Below, one piece after another: positions 36,348 through 49,081 of a stretch of 64,000 nucleotides of DNA. The notes under the pieces are model-generated. The model was not told the origin of the DNA. It saw only the letters and a list, made by a program, of their open reading frames with translations, and did not search any database. The DNA lies in assembly GCA_038087015.1 (NCBI GenBank), contig JASBNA010000002.1, forward strand, positions 620,001 through 684,000, in the 5' to 3' direction. The position numbers were made by a program, and so were the translations under genes. Every line of letters starts with the position of its first letter. Positions within the stretch are counted from its first letter, which is position 1. The DNA is from Cerrena zonata (lineage: Eukaryota > Basidiomycota > Agaricomycetes > Polyporales > Cerrenaceae).

Positions 36348-39300
36348 CTATGATGCACCGTATTTTGGTTTGAAGAACGCAGGTGGTAGCTTAGCCAATA
36401 CATCTACCAGCGGTCGTTCAACAATCACCAACTCGCCTGCTCCAATGAACTCTGCCAACAAAATCGGCCTATAATGCGTAATCAACTTGAAATTCTTCCC
36501 TCCCCCTCCCTTCTTAACCTCCTCATACCCTGGTGTACCCGGCGGAGGCGGAGGCAAAGAATATTTCTTCCCATCTCTCCTCCTCTTCTTCTCGAATCCA
36601 CCATAACCCCACACTGCTGCGTCCATTTGTACTTTACATACCCACGTCGCGCCCCAGAATAACGCCATCTTGCGCGTACCGCCCGAAGCTGGAGGTTCTG
36701 GGTCAAAGGTGACGCCGATGACGGGGTCGTGCAGTTGGGTGAAGCGGGGAGGGAGGGAGTTGAGGAGATGTTTGGACCAAGCGGGGAATTGACGAGATTC
36801 GACGTCGTATATTTGGAGGGTGTTGTTGGCGAGTGCAAGGATGAGAGTTGATGGGGAGGAGGGATCGAATGTGAGGGCGTGGATTGGTTGGGGGAAGGAG
36901 GGAAGGACACAGTGATGCTGAAAAAAGAACAAGGTTAGGTATTGGTATAGAATATCTGACTAGTCTGGAAAGAGACCGTCTTACCTGTATCGAGTCTAGA
37001 TTGAAGATGTGTGTCCGACTTCGGTCGTCCGCCGTCGCAAGCCATTGTCCATCAGGACTTACTGCCATCCTCGTCACAGTCACTGTGATCTGCTCGTCCT
37101 CACCTTCGCTGCTTTCATCACTTCCACTACCATCCTTCTCGCCGTCCACATCACTCATCTCGACATCCACACTGGCCTCAATACTTTTTCTCCCTTTGAC
37201 GACTCTGTTCCCAACGATGATGTTTTGCATCCGATGTTGCTCAAACCGACGCAGAACACGAGGTTTGTTGTCAGCAGTACCAAGATCAATGACAAGGATG
37301 TACCCCGACATTGTCATCGACATAACCAATTTGGTTGAATCGGGTGTGAAAATGAAAGACGAAGCACCAGTTGGTACAGCTTTAGAAGCTTGTCCAAGAG
37401 AAGCCTGCACAATGGAAGTGAAATCTCGTATTCGTTTTGGTTTGAGGTTACCGTTTTCCTAGAATATCGTTCAGCACTTAGCACGATAGAAGAATGAAAA
37501 GATAGAGAACTGACAAGTCGTTCTAACCGGAAAAGCTTCGTCTCGTACCAATCAGAAACAGCGATCCACTTTCCATCATCCGAAATAGCACTCGCAACAA
37601 GGTTAGTATGGACATTCAAATCCATATCCAACACCCTCTCCCATCCACCATCTTGAGGATTCGGTTCTTGGGCCTGAGATTCCTCATCTACCAGCATCTC
37701 ATCACCTTCCGAAGTCTGTTTCCTCTTCTCTTTGATCTTCCACACACTCAACCCCGCATTCCGCATACACAACAACAACCTCGACCCCTTCGCAATACTC
37801 AGCGCACTTCCGTTGAACGAACCAGAACTATACGCCAGCCGTCTATGATAGGCATCTTCAAATGTCGATACTGTACTTGTTCCAAGGGGATTAATGACTT
37901 TTGCAACAGTACTTGCGGGTAGAGCGGCAGGAGCGATGACGACATTCATATCTAGTCCGCCTGAAGCTAAGAGAGGTGCAACGTCCAGAGGGAATTTGCG
38001 TTTGTAGGCAGGAGGAAGAGGTGTGTAGGGAGGCCAAATGGCAAGAGCGCGAACGTCGTGTGAGTGTAGGCGACGAGAGGTGGTTTGGACCCATCGGCTG
38101 GGAGAGCGAGTGAGGAGAGATGATTGGGCTTCGGCGGATTGTGAAGTTTTGACGAAAGTGAATTGAACGACTTTTTGGTCTACACCTGAAGTGTAGATGG
38201 CGTTTCCTTCCTATACGTTAAGAAGAGTAGTGTTAGTTAAAAGAAAGGAAGGTTGCGATAATAGTTAGGTCAACTTACGGGACTGATGGTCAAGCAAAGG
38301 ACGTCTGCACCGTGTGCTTGGAAACTTTGGAGCTGGGTACATGTTCTAGAATCCCAGAATTTAACTGTACCTAGAGAGTCTCCCGAGACGATTGTCCCAT
38401 CGCTATAAACATTATTAGGCCTGTCGAAATATAACATAGTTTAAAAATACTCACCCCAGAACACCCACAGCCCATACAAGCGTCCTCTCCCCCCTCTGTT
38501 TATCCGTCCCCATTTTTTCCTGCCATCTCCCACTCGCAATATCCCACTTCCGCAAGTTGCTATCCGAACAACCAGCAACAATCCACGAATCTGACCACTC
38601 GTCTTCTTCTTCGTCGCTACTGTCGTCATCTTTCGCCGCCTTTTTCTGTTTCGAAGCATTTCTCGGGATGGGAGGACCCCAAGCGAGACTGAGGATTCTG
38701 CTTTTTGCTCTGTCGAGTCGACGAGCGTTCACGAGGGTGTCGTATTCGATAGAGAGGAGGCGAATGGAACCATCTTCGCAGCCTAGTGCCAAGATAGAAG
38801 ATGCAGGATTTGGGGCTATTGACCAGATGGAACCACCTTGTGAAGGGATAGTACGCTAATAGGGAACGTCGTGTGATTAACATTCTGTTTCAGAGGCAAT
38901 GAGGCTTTGAGTAAAAGACATACTCGAATAGTTCCCTTCTCGATATCCCACTCGGCCAACTCACTACCACCGCCTGCACTGAACAGTCGGAGGTTTGACC
39001 ATGAAGGAACTTCGTCTGAAGTAATGTTGTCCGGATATTTGATGGTAAAAGCCAAAGAGTCAACTTTTGACATATAAGGGCCTGAAAGTGTCTAATACAT
39101 TGAGTTAGCTATTATATATCGAGATAGCTTTTATAGATACTCACTTTCTTTACGACCCACGCTTGAGGTGCAGAGTTCTGGTGATCATGCCCAGTCCACT
39201 CGCAAAGCTCGATATTTCCATTAGCTCGTCCAATAGCAAGAATACCAAACTTTAGTTTCTTTTTAATAGAGGCCTTTTTCTTGCCCTTCACTGAAGGAAG

Positions 39301-39393
39301 AGGTAACGGAGGAAAAGCCAAGGCAGTTACTGCAGAAGGCGAGAAGTCCACGAAGCGGCATCGGTGCACAGAGAGTGTTGTGCCATCCCCCAT
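36348..39393 (-). CDS. UTP4: UTP4 (Cirhin), WD40 subunit of the UtpA complex
   Basis: Component of the small-subunit processome that starts pre-18S rRNA processing in the nucleolus. ATG at 39393 (MGDGTTLSVHRCRFVDFSPS), matching the family's VHRVRFF start; about six short introns; stop at 36348-36350. Repeated WD40 blades are visible: LRLFSAGGGSELAEWDIEKG, SIWSIAPNPASSILALGCED, SWIVAGCSDSNLRKWDIA, GTVKFWDSRTCTQLQSFQAH and DGKWIAVSDWYETKLFRLER. The C-terminus ERPLVDVLAKLPPAFFKPKY corresponds to the conserved Cirhin tail. Acidic insert blocks (KDDDSSDEEEDEWSDSW; DVDGEKDGSGSDESSEGED) are typical of nucleolar proteins. It is divergent from TIM10 with a 268-bp gap. Confidence 0.9.
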
Positions 39394-39661
39394 CGTAACT
39401 AGTAGTTTTGAAGGAGTATTTTGTTTAAGCCTATGTGGCTTTACCCTGCGTTTGCGGGTTGGGACAAGCGAACGCTTGAAATAAGAGTCGCGTACCAGGA
39501 ATTGGTTTGAGTAGAATGAGTATTGCGGGCGTCTAGAAACTTTTTGTGATCGAGTTCGCCACATTGGGACTCAAGAGTGCCCCTCTGTCACGGTTTATCC
39601 ACCAACTCATTTCCAACCACTACTTTCGTCTTCCTTTTAACTTTCACTTCCTCTATTCATA

Positions 39662-40072
39662 ATGTCTTTCCTTGGAAGAGGCTCAACACCCGCAGGCGGT
39701 GTCAACCCTGAACGTGTGGAAATGGCCATGCAAGAGTGCGTTATACGTCACGTTGTAATCCCGTAATACTCGTTCTAATATCCCCGCAGACTTGATATGA
39801 TTACAGACGTATTCAACAAGCTCGTTTCGTGAGTTGCACGTGTACAGAAGTCTCTCGAACACGCGGAACACTGACGGACACGAATCAGTTCATGTCACAC
39901 CAAATGTATAGGTACCCGTTATGCTGAAGGCGACCTCAACAAAGGCGAAAGTGTCTGCATCGACCGCTGTGTCTCAAAATTCTTCGAAGTCAACAAGAAG
40001 GTCGGCGAAAAGCTACAGTCGATGGGTGGTGCTGGTGGTGCTGGACAGCAGAGTGGCGGTTTTGGATTCTAG
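39662..40072 (+). CDS. TIM10: Small Tim chaperone TIM10
   Basis: Intermembrane-space chaperone that, with Tim9, guides hydrophobic precursors to the inner and outer mitochondrial membranes. ATG at 39662; introns 39,735-39,789 and ~39,830-39,889; stop at 40070-40072. The twin CX3C motif is present as CHTKC and CIDRC, with KGESVC before the second pair; these form the two intramolecular disulfides. [20 protein letters not shown] and [12 protein letters not shown] fit Tim10 better than Tim9. The C-terminus is Gly/Gln-rich. Length (about 95 aa) is normal. Confidence 0.93.
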
Positions 40073-40259
40073 AGCAAGAGCCATGCTTTCTAGGGAATCT
40101 GTACAGATATATTCACACTAATTCTATCGCACACACCGACTTAGTGAGTCACCAGTGCGGTTACCCACAGGAAAAGCAAAACACAACAACTGAACAACAA
40201 TGAACACTCCAGAGCAGGGTAATATCCACGAGAGGGGAAAACTAAGATGTGGCGTAAGT

Positions 40260-40640
40260 CTACTTCGCCGCAGTTGGGAAACACTCTGCCATTGTCTTGC
40301 TGTGCTTGTTTTGAGCATGTTCTTCAAGTCTGATTGAAGAAGGTTTAGTATCTTCCGGGTTATCATGGATGTGGAACTTACGCAGGTGCACGTGTAGTGA
40401 GCAACTGTAGCAATTGTGAGCCAAGTTCACCAGACCAATTTGGACAACACTTACAAATGTCTGCCTGCAAGTCATACAGATGATGTTCTTTGCAGCTTCG
40501 TTGACTTTGTTTTGACTTTTGGCGGTGCCTCCAGTCTTGGCCGCGTTTCTCTCCCGTTTCTGCTGAGCCTTTGCACCCTGATGACCAGATTTGTGAGAGC
40601 GATATCATTTTCAGGAAATGGTGATACTGACGTTGCCCAT
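40260..40640 (-). CDS. Small SERF/ZNF706-like zinc finger protein
   Basis: ATG at 40640 opens a first exon of only three codons (Met-Gly-Asn). Then come GAKAQQKRERNAAKTGG, NKVNEAAKNIICMTCRQTF, a small exon LLTTRAPA, and LEEHAQNKHSKTMAECFP to the stop at 40260-40262. The basic N-terminus (KRERN) is the 4F5/SERF-like motif. CMTC ... HAQNKH is a C2H2-type finger as in animal ZNF706 and plant At2g23090-type proteins. The roles of such proteins are poorly known; SERF proteins affect aggregation and translation-related processes. About 74 aa, the family's usual size. Shares a 308-bp intergenic region with the divergent threonine aldolase gene. Confidence 0.9.
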
Positions 40641-41092
40641 TATTTCCGAAAATCTAAAAGCACAAGAAGAGATAGATGAATGGAAGAAAGATGAAGAACG
40701 TGCAATGGACTGGATTGTACAGCCTCTTCCAGGCGGAGATACTTGCCGATCATAATGGAGAATTTGGATTACATAAGCAGGATCTGAGAGGCTCGATATA
40801 GATTTCGCTGTCGGCCGTTCTGTTCCTCCTACCAGAAAATCGGAAGTCTGAACAAATTTGAGGCGGGCGAGATTTTTTTCTAGCAAGGGGGCAGGATGGC
40901 TGACTGTACAGGTAGCGGAGTCATAAGGCTGCACTTAAGCACACATCGATGGTTCCCCGGACCTTTCACACCCCATTTGGCCGCCTGATACACTCTTACA
41001 GAATGAGAACATACTTCGTCCAGGTCTCACAGAAGCCTTATCAGGCTGTTCCACCCTATCTACCTTCTCCTTATATCAGACCACTCACCACC

Positions 41093-42761
41093 ATGTCCCC
41101 GTCGCTTGAAGCAGCCAGGTCCGCCATTGCCCAGCAAGTCAAATTTGACATTCTCACCGAGACCCAGGAAGCCGTGCGTTCACGAGGGGCCTTGTGTCCC
41201 TAGATCGCTGATCAAACTCCCGTTTACCATTACAGGATAATGAGAAGTCGCGGCAGGAGATTGCTAGGAGTTTCATCTGTAAGTGTCTATACTTCAAATG
41301 TCTGTCAAGATGTCATCGTTAATCTGTCCGTAAAGCCGATACGATTACAGGTTAGTGTTATGCGGCGGGAAAATATACTTCGATCTTACACGACCGTAAA
41401 GTCCCTACGAAGGAAATGTACGCCTATGCGGCATTGGCATCTTTAGGCGACGATGTCTACGGCGAACCTTCAACTGCAGCTCTCGAAGCCCATGTTGCGA
41501 AAATTACTGGAAAAGAGGCTGCTCTCTTCGTCCCCTCCGGCACAATGTCGAACCAACTCGCCCTCCGAACCCATCTTAAGCAACCGCCCTACTCTGTCCT
41601 CTGTGACCACCGCGCGCATATCCACAAGTACGTCTATCTTACCCAATCTTGCGGGCCTCTGACCAATCTGGTGACAGATACGAGGCTGGTGGAACGGCGT
41701 TCCATTCTGGTGCCACTTCTATTTTGGTCACACCATCCAATGGTACGTATGGGCTGCTTTCGGATCTTGTCCCTTCATGATTTGTAACATCATATTCCCA
41801 TCTACTAGGACATCATCTTACTCTTGCGGATATCCAGGAAGAAATTATTCTCGATGACAACATCCATTTGTACGTCTTCGCACCTTTTTGATATGTCAAG
41901 CTTTTCTTAGGCCGACTTATTCCGTAACAGTGCTCCCACAGAAGTCGTCGCACTTGAAAACACACTCAATGGAACCATTATTCCACAAGAGGAAGTTATC
42001 GCGATCTCGGACTGGGTCCACAGCAAGGGAAAGAAGATGCATCTGGACGGCGCTCGAATTTGGCATGTCGCAATTGAAACCGGAACCCCTCTAAAGGAAC
42101 TTTGCGATCCTTTCGATTCCGTTAGTCTTTGTTTGAGCAAGGGTCTTGGTAAGGCACAAATCACAATCACATTCTCCGACCCGAATTGTAATTCTAAACA
42201 ACAACATTCAGGTGCTCCCGTTGGTTCATGCCTTGTTGGTACCACCGAGTTTATCAAGAAGGCTCGTGGATTCAGGAAACTCTTCGGTGGAGGCATGAGG
42301 CAGACCAGCATCCTCGCCGCATCGGCCGCTTATGCCCTTACACACAACTTCCCTAAACTTATTGACGTCCACGCGCTCTCGAGAAAACTCGAAGACGGAT
42401 TGAAGGAGATTGGAGTCCGGATTCTCAGCCCTGCGGAGACCTGCATGGTACGCTTTTGAAATTTAGTTTGAATTTGCTTGTAAGGCTCAGCCGGACCGCT
42501 ATTTAGATCTTCTTCGACCCCTCGACCATTGGTGTCGACTATGTCGAACTCGTCGAGCGAGCAGACGCACTACCCAAGCCTATCAAGATCGGTGGTTCAA
42601 GATTGGTCCTTCACATTCAAACGTCCACTGAGGCCGTTGAAGATCTCCTCTCCTTGCTTCGTCAGATGGCCGAAGAGAAGAAAGCAGCCGGATTTGTTCC
42701 GACAGACGTGAACGGCAAGCCCAGCGGAAACATTTACGTCCGTGCCAAAAAGCCACAGTAA
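41093..42761 (+). CDS. GLY1: L-threonine aldolase (GLY1 type, PLP-dependent)
   Basis: Cleaves threonine or allo-threonine to glycine and acetaldehyde. I prefer the ATG at 41093 (context ACCACCATGT). An in-frame ATG at 40949 would add 48 residues and cannot be excluded. Exons give SDTITVPTKEMYAYAALASL (joined through a 15-nt microexon at 41,336-41,350), LGDDVYGEPS, FVPSGTMSNQLAL, HSGATSILVTPSNG, ALENTLNGTIIPQEE, KKMHLDGARIWH and SLCLSKGLGAPVGS. The Lys in SKGLGAP is the PLP-binding residue and the Asp in LDGAR pairs with the pyridine nitrogen. The end (MRQTSILAASAAYAL to IYVRAKKPQ) is of normal length; stop 42759-42761. Confidence 0.95.
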
Positions 42762-42903
42762 GAAAGAAATCGCCCAAGAAGAAGTCTCATACTTTCATCG
42801 TCACACAATTAGACGTAACAGTCTTGTTTTTTATCTCGTGGAATTCCCCATAGATGTATCTATACACACGAATGTACCCAGACAGCACTGTACTAGAGTT
42901 CTA

Positions 42904-45900
42904 TCAACCCTTTCCGACGTACCGTTGTTTTTCGTACTCGCGCCAGAGTCCCTTCATTACTGCTTTCCCTGCTGTATCCAATGTGACCATCATTGCATCT
43001 CGGTATTGCTCCCCGATGATTTCACATAATGCGAAAAGTCCCGGTTCCAGCTCCCGACGCATCTCCGATGGTAAGATACACAGTGGATCGGTAAGTGTAT
43101 CCACGTATGCTTTCAGTACGACCGAGATGTGTTTCGATAGCGGTCTTGCGAGCGAGTCAGCTTTCTGCGTGTCTGTGGTGGATGTGTTATGAGTTCGGAT
43201 GATGGTTTTGGTCGTGAGTGTGGTGAATAATCGCGCGAGAGCCTTGCTTTCATCGTTCCCGAGAGGCTTGTGAGGACTTATCCACTGTGGAAGAGTGTTC
43301 GAGACCAGGTTGCTCTGTCGAGCTCCCAAGTTGGGGAACATACTCTTGAGACAAACAATCAGACGACTGAGCATGACACAAAGGAGTGGGAGTGATGGCA
43401 AGATAAGATCACGACGTAATCGAATCAAGGTGCTGAGGATCGAAACGGCATCTTGGTATATTTGTCGGTTTGTTTGTTCCTCGTGCGAAGAGGCACCAGC
43501 CAGACAGCTTCCTAGAAGTGCCCATGTCAAAGAGACGTGTGAAGACTTGATAGCTGCCGGCTAGGTATGGAATTTTAGAAAAGCATAGGATATTTTTAGA
43601 ATAAGGATGGCTCACCCGATCGTTGAAGTACTTCGCTACAAACTCAACAACATGTCGAATAAGCTCAGTGTCTGTTGTATACTGCGAACAATTGACGAAT
43701 ATATTTAGAGCACGATTGACGTGCTCTTGTGTAATCTTCAATGTACCTAAACGTAACAGTAAGTATTGGAAATGAATGAGAGTAAAATTTGACCCGCCTT
43801 CAGGAGCATCATGTACAAGAATTCCCGATAAATGAATCAGGTCGCACAAGCTCGTCTTCTCCAAACCTTGTTTAGCCAGCCCGTCGATGACAAGATCGAG
43901 GACGTCGGAGAAGTCTTGGACACTGAGCATTTTGCAAGCTATGGAAAACCCATCGTCTAAACGATTATTACCGACTTCAGTCGAAGTCAGTAGGTTTCGG
44001 TGACATAGTTCATCTAGGACTTACGAGCATTACGGCACTTCAATCGGAAAGCGAGATATATCGCGACCATGAACTGCAGTTGTTCCGCCCGTTCATTAAT
44101 AAAATGAATTTCCACTAGACAGATGGACAAAATTGCATTGGCCACGCCTGACGAATTTGATGCACTTGAGACTTCATCGAGAAATTGTCGTGCCAATTTT
44201 TGTCCCAAGAACATCTTCGAAAATCCTGTTTCTCCTTTAAGCCAGCAAACTTTACTAAGCGACGCGAATTACATACCTTCCCTGGAAAGCCAACTCCGAA
44301 GCAATAATAAGCGATGCCATACGTTGAGCGAATCCTCCATCTCCATTAACTCGTGTGAAGGCGGACCTCGGATTTTAGATTCTAGATGGGTAAGCCGTTC
44401 GTAGAAAAGGGGATACATGGTCATTTCCATGTTACCGAGAGCATCTACAATGTTTACTTTCAAGCTGTTTTCAGGTGCGAAATCGGTAAGCAAGGACGGG
44501 GAAGGGTACAATAGGGCAAAACTTACTCGGAAGTTCGGTATTTGCTAAGTACCATATCGATGAATAAAACTAAGCTTCGCTCTGGCAGCCCATTGATCAT
44601 ACGCGAGTCCACGAACTCGAATCCAGTCGTGAATATTTTTATGAGCTCTACTAGGTCAGTTTCGTCGCCTTTTTCTGCGAATAACAACAGAGAGCTTATG
44701 ACGAGAAGGTAAATGAAATGGATTGTAAATGGATTGTCATGTCGGTGTGATACACTGACGTACCGTAGATGTAGTTCGATCAAGTCCAAAGTGACCCGAT
44801 TAAATGCTATGTCATCAACCGGGAGGGACGATGACCCCATGAGATAGTTTGTATATCTGATCATTGCCTGAAGGAAGTATCAAGTCAAGCAGGACGTATG
44901 AGAGAGTCCTTGAAAACATACATTATGTTCGACTACGCCGATATGAGCGAAGGTTCGGCGTATGAATGCCCGTAAAGAGACTAGACGTTTCTGTTGTTCA
45001 GGATGTAACGGAACATCCCGTGCAGACTTCCCTATAGAAACGTCCGCAGCCATAGCTCTCCGAAGAAGGTCTGTGCGGACATTCCGTGGCAAGTACTCGA
45101 CAGGTGCATAGAGTAGGATATCATACACCGCTTGACAGATAATTCTTCCTGGGTCGGCGGCTTTGACGTTTTGGGTTCGGAGTGATGAGACAGGCATTTG
45201 TGTATATCGAGTCATCGAGAGATGAGGTACGTTCATCAAGAAGAGAGACGAATGCATCTACGCGATTGTATTGTCAGTCGTTTCAGCGGCCAAATATGAC
45301 ACGGCTCACTTCTGAATTTCGGCAATTCCCAAAATTCTGCATTACGAAGGGTCTTAGAAAATACCGAATGCATCGTGAGGCCACCAGCACCCGTTTGAGG
45401 CGATGTCGTTATGTTCCCCGTGGATGTTACATCGAGCATCAGCTCCACCACAGACCGAAGTTGTTTTGGGGTAGCAAGGATGCTGTTACGGATACAGTTA
45501 GACTCTGAGGAATTGTTATACAATACCTAAACTTACTCAAGCATGGGGAGCCATCTATCGAGCAGAAGCAAGAGTCCCGCCACCGACACCGTAGAAGTTT
45601 GACCGTTCGTATTGAGACGATGCAACTCTCCATTCCACGCCGCAGAGTTAGAAGCACTTGTCTGTTGAATTCTTGGAAAATCTCCTCCACAATATCTATC
45701 GTAGAGAATCTACCAGAGTTTGCTTCTTGAAGTAGCACACGATACTGAGTTAAGCATGAGAACCTTTCACACTGTTTGATATTCGACAAGAACTTACAAT
45801 TTCTACCCGTAGTTCCGGGAGAATTTCGGGTGCCTTTAGTACCTTAAATAATTTAGGTGACGAGGAGTTTTCGTCATCAGTGACAAGTTGACTGTCCAGC

Positions 45901-48026
45901 AGGTGATAACTGAATTTGAGAATCGAACTTGTCACAATTTGCCAGCCCCAAACATTATTGGTATCGTTGAGGCACGCTTTTGGGGCTACTTTAAGTATTC
46001 TTCGGATAACACCGTCGTAGAACTCTTGGATGTCCTGTTTCACGGACTGTTGGACGTCATCCAGTACAATTTGGAGCGGTAAAGACGTCAAAGCAATGAC
46101 AGCAATCTTCGCCGTCAGGGCAAAGACAAGAGCTGCCTGATCCGGGTCAATGGGTGTGGTCTGCTTGTCCCGCTTTCGTTTCTTCCGAGAGCTGTCATCG
46201 TTTTGACTTGCCCTGGATATAGATTCTTCGAAGTCCTCTATTCGCGTTTGTAGATAGCCCAAGATGCTTCGAGTCAATTCAGGTACCTGATTCGGTGTAA
46301 GAAAGCCGTGAATAGCTTTCGACAGTTGGTCGAGGAACGAGTGATTGAATATGGCACTAGAAGAGCTGATTTCATAAATGATGCGGGGATTATGTGTCAC
46401 CGTTGACTGGCCAGTCAGGAACGTGAGACAAGCATCGGTGAAAACATCCACGGTGCGAGTCTTCGTATGAAAGCTAAGGACTTTTCCGAGGTAAGGCAGG
46501 GCGTGAGGGAGGATATCCAACGACTGTGATTTTCCCCAGTCAATGCGCGTCATAGCAATTTGGATTAGCTTACCATTGAGATGAGGGGGAGGACGCGTGT
46601 TAAGGCACCGGGAACCAAATCATAATCGATGTGAACCAAGATAGACAGGGTGTCCAAAATCATTTGCGTCAAACTAGAATCCTGAACTACACCGGAAATA
46701 TTCAGAAATGCAAATGCCATGATTACAATAATGATTCATATGGAGATTACCTTGAGAGGCGGCCGCCAATGACGTTACGGCAAGATCTCCAATCGGTTGC
46801 AAAATGTCCATGGACTCTTGATCCCCGGCAACTACCAGATCTTCTTCATTGACAATCGAGAGCAATGCCAGGCGTGTCCTCCACACAGCTTCGCTTTCCG
46901 TAACAGAGCGTGAAAGACTATCACATGTAGCGAAGAATTTAATTGAGGCCCCACGTGCCTGTTCGGCCGCTGTAACTCCAGTGTTCTTGGACCCTTGTCC
47001 AAAGAGGGCATTTCGAAATTTCTTGTTGACTTCGATGTATGATTTGAATAGATAAGGTATAGAGGCTAGAACGGTTTCAGGGGCCTGGACAATGAGGACT
47101 CCCAAGGTCTCATCGAGACTTGTGTGGACTCGTTGTTCGTGGGCAACTCGCAGAACATCAACGTTAAAGAGAGTTTCCACGCCGACTTCGAATGTTGCGG
47201 TTAGAGTTTCATCGCTTTCGAGTGTACCTTTTCTCGAGGACACACAATCAAGCCAATGACGAAGATGCTGTTGAATAAACGTAGCGCAAATCTGCATGCA
47301 GTGCCGTTTGTAAATCACGGCATTATTTGAAATGAGGAAATTTTACAAACCTTTTTCTTGTGGGCAGCATTACCCAGTGACTCTTTGTACGACGTGTAAA
47401 CCGTCAAGGCAAGCTTGGACAAGTCCGATTTGAGATCGGTTTGTTGGAGTAGGAGTTTGTATGAAGAAGCAGCTAGATAGCCGAACAAGGCACCACAACA
47501 GTCAAGAAGCGAGTCCAAGGTAATTTTAGGAGCAGCATATGGCCAAAGAGCATAAAATGAACGTAACGCAAGGGACAGCAAAGGTTCTTCGGCGACATAA
47601 CTGTCGACGGAGAACAGATGGAGAAGTGTCGTCAGTACGGGAACAATGGGTACACGATTGACCAATGGGACGAGCCAGAGCCTGGCAGGGTTATTGAGCG
47701 GATTGCTGGCAGCCGGAATAACAGATGTCAGGACCTCATTCAATAAACTCCAGTATTTAAAGTTGAGCATGGGATTCGCGGTTCTATCTCCGAGATGAAT
47801 GAGCTAAACAGTGCCTGAGGGTACCTGTTACTCACGGATCCCTGACCTTGTCCTTGAGCAGCCGTGTTAACAGCCATTCCAGAATGGTCTCCGCCTTGTT
47901 CGGCATGTAGAGCGCAGAGTTGCTCCATCCTTGTTGAGCCAGGTCAATCTTGGAGAGTCCGTCAGGAGTCGGAGGATCTGCAGGACCTTTGAGGCTGCGT
48001 ACGAGGTCGAGTGCAGAGTCCGCCAT
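42904..48026 (-). CDS. URB2: URB2/NPA2 nucleolar 27S pre-rRNA processing factor
   Basis: Large helical-repeat protein of early 60S assembly; partner of Urb1/Npa1 in yeast. ATG at 48026 (MADSALDLVRSLKGPADPP); many short introns; stop at 42904-42906. Most of the length is alpha-helical without sharp motifs, as expected for this poorly conserved family. A basic cluster SSRKKRKRDKQT near 46,190 could be a nuclear/nucleolar signal. The C-terminal domain is diagnostic: KALARLFTTLTTKTIIRTHN, LSKHISVVLKAYVDTLTDPL, ELEPGLFALCEIIGEQYRDA and KGLWREYEKQRYVGKG match the Urb2/Npa2 C-terminal pattern. Exon joins are mostly inferred and a few may be wrong. It lies 3.5 kb from UTP4, another rRNA-processing gene on the same strand. 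Confidence 0.85.
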
Positions 48027-48529
48027 CGAGACTGAACGGGCCACGCCTGAGCCCTGAGCCAAAATTAAAGAGGCAGGAAGCAAAAGCGAATGAAGCAATG
48101 AAAATCCCAAAAAGGTAGGACCGAGGAAGGATGGACGGGCGCTTTGCCACGTGGGGGATATGAGCGTAAGGCACAAGAGACAAACAGGAGCCGTCATGGC
48201 AAGAAGTCCCGAGCCCGGCTTCACTTGCTGCCATCCATCGCCTCGTGCACAATGTTCCCCCATCCCTAATCGTTCACATTCTGGAGGCATACCAATCCCC
48301 ATTCCGCTCTTTCACCCTGTTCCGACATTACTTGGAACGTTCCCTGGTCCAGATCGACCTCTCTTTTCATCGGATGCAACACTGCGGGTGTGCTTCTGCA
48401 CTATAGATTCTGTCTGACAGCGGCCTGTACTCTGTGTACGTGTGTGATTCTTGTCCACACGTCCCGAATCCTACCTAATTCCATTTCTTGTTCCTGCAGA
48501 CCTTTAAAAAGACAGACCAGTTTTGCACC
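48027..48529. other. Divergent promoter region, URB2 / 48,530 gene
   Basis: About 500 bp between two divergent starts. No further gene or repeat recognised. Confidence 0.5.
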
Positions 48530-49081
48530 ATGTCGTCAACACTCGTCCAGTCTTTCTACTCTCTACCCCGCGACCGATACTACTATCATCCTCCAATGGT
48601 CGCATATCTCTGGCTTTTATGGTACCAAGCCAGCTCAAAATTGGCACCCAAACACTGGGCTTTAGCCATCACTTATGAAATGAGTGACCGAGCGTATGCA
48701 ACCGTCTACCAAGTATGTCTTAGCCCAACCAATCATTTCGTAATTGTCGCTGACCATTTCCCCCAGATTATTGGTGACGGTCACGGGATGGGTCAATTCC
48801 AACCCAACGTAACCCGCCGCGTACATCTCACCACTGCTCAAGGCAACCACGCATACGAAGGGAAGGCGCTGCTAGGCGAAGTCTCCGATACCGTTGTCGG
48901 CGCATTAGAGATGTACAGCGAATCGGCGGCCGACCTCGTCAATACCAAGAATCGAAAGCGCGGCATTGGCGAATCCAACTGCCAGGATTGGGCGATGATA
49001 ATTGTCCGAAGTTTAGAGGACGCCCAGCTCCTTCCACGAGGCACACTCGCCCGAGTTGAACGCAGTCCTCGCTTTGATTGA
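48530..49081 (+). CDS. Small uncharacterised fungal protein, ~165 aa
   Basis: ATG at 48530 in good context (CACCATGTC); one intron at ~48,714-48,768; stop 49079-49081. The sequence has APKHWALAITYEM near the N-terminus, GMGQFQPNVTRRVHL in the middle and GESNCQDWAMIIVRSLEDAQ near the end. The pattern of an early HWAL, several beta-like segments and a late NCQDW recurs in small, single-domain fungal proteins of unknown function, and I recall no assigned reaction. No signal peptide or membrane segment. The C-terminus (RVERSPRFD) is short and charged. Function unknown; coding status well supported by clean splicing and composition. Confidence 0.75.
   Translation: MSSTLVQSFYSLPRDRYYYHPPMVAYLWLLWYQASSKLAPKHWALAITYEMSDRAYATVYQVCLSPTNHFVIVADHFPQIIGDGHGMGQFQPNVTRRVHLTTAQGNHAYEGKALLGEVSDTVVGALEMYSESAADLVNTKNRKRGIGESNCQDWAMIIVRSLEDAQLLPRGTLARVERSPRFD

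Noticed and set aside
40949..41092. N-terminal extension of threonine aldolase as a mitochondrial presequence
   Set aside because: In frame and basic, but the second ATG has the far better context and family proteins start near it; kept only as an alternative.
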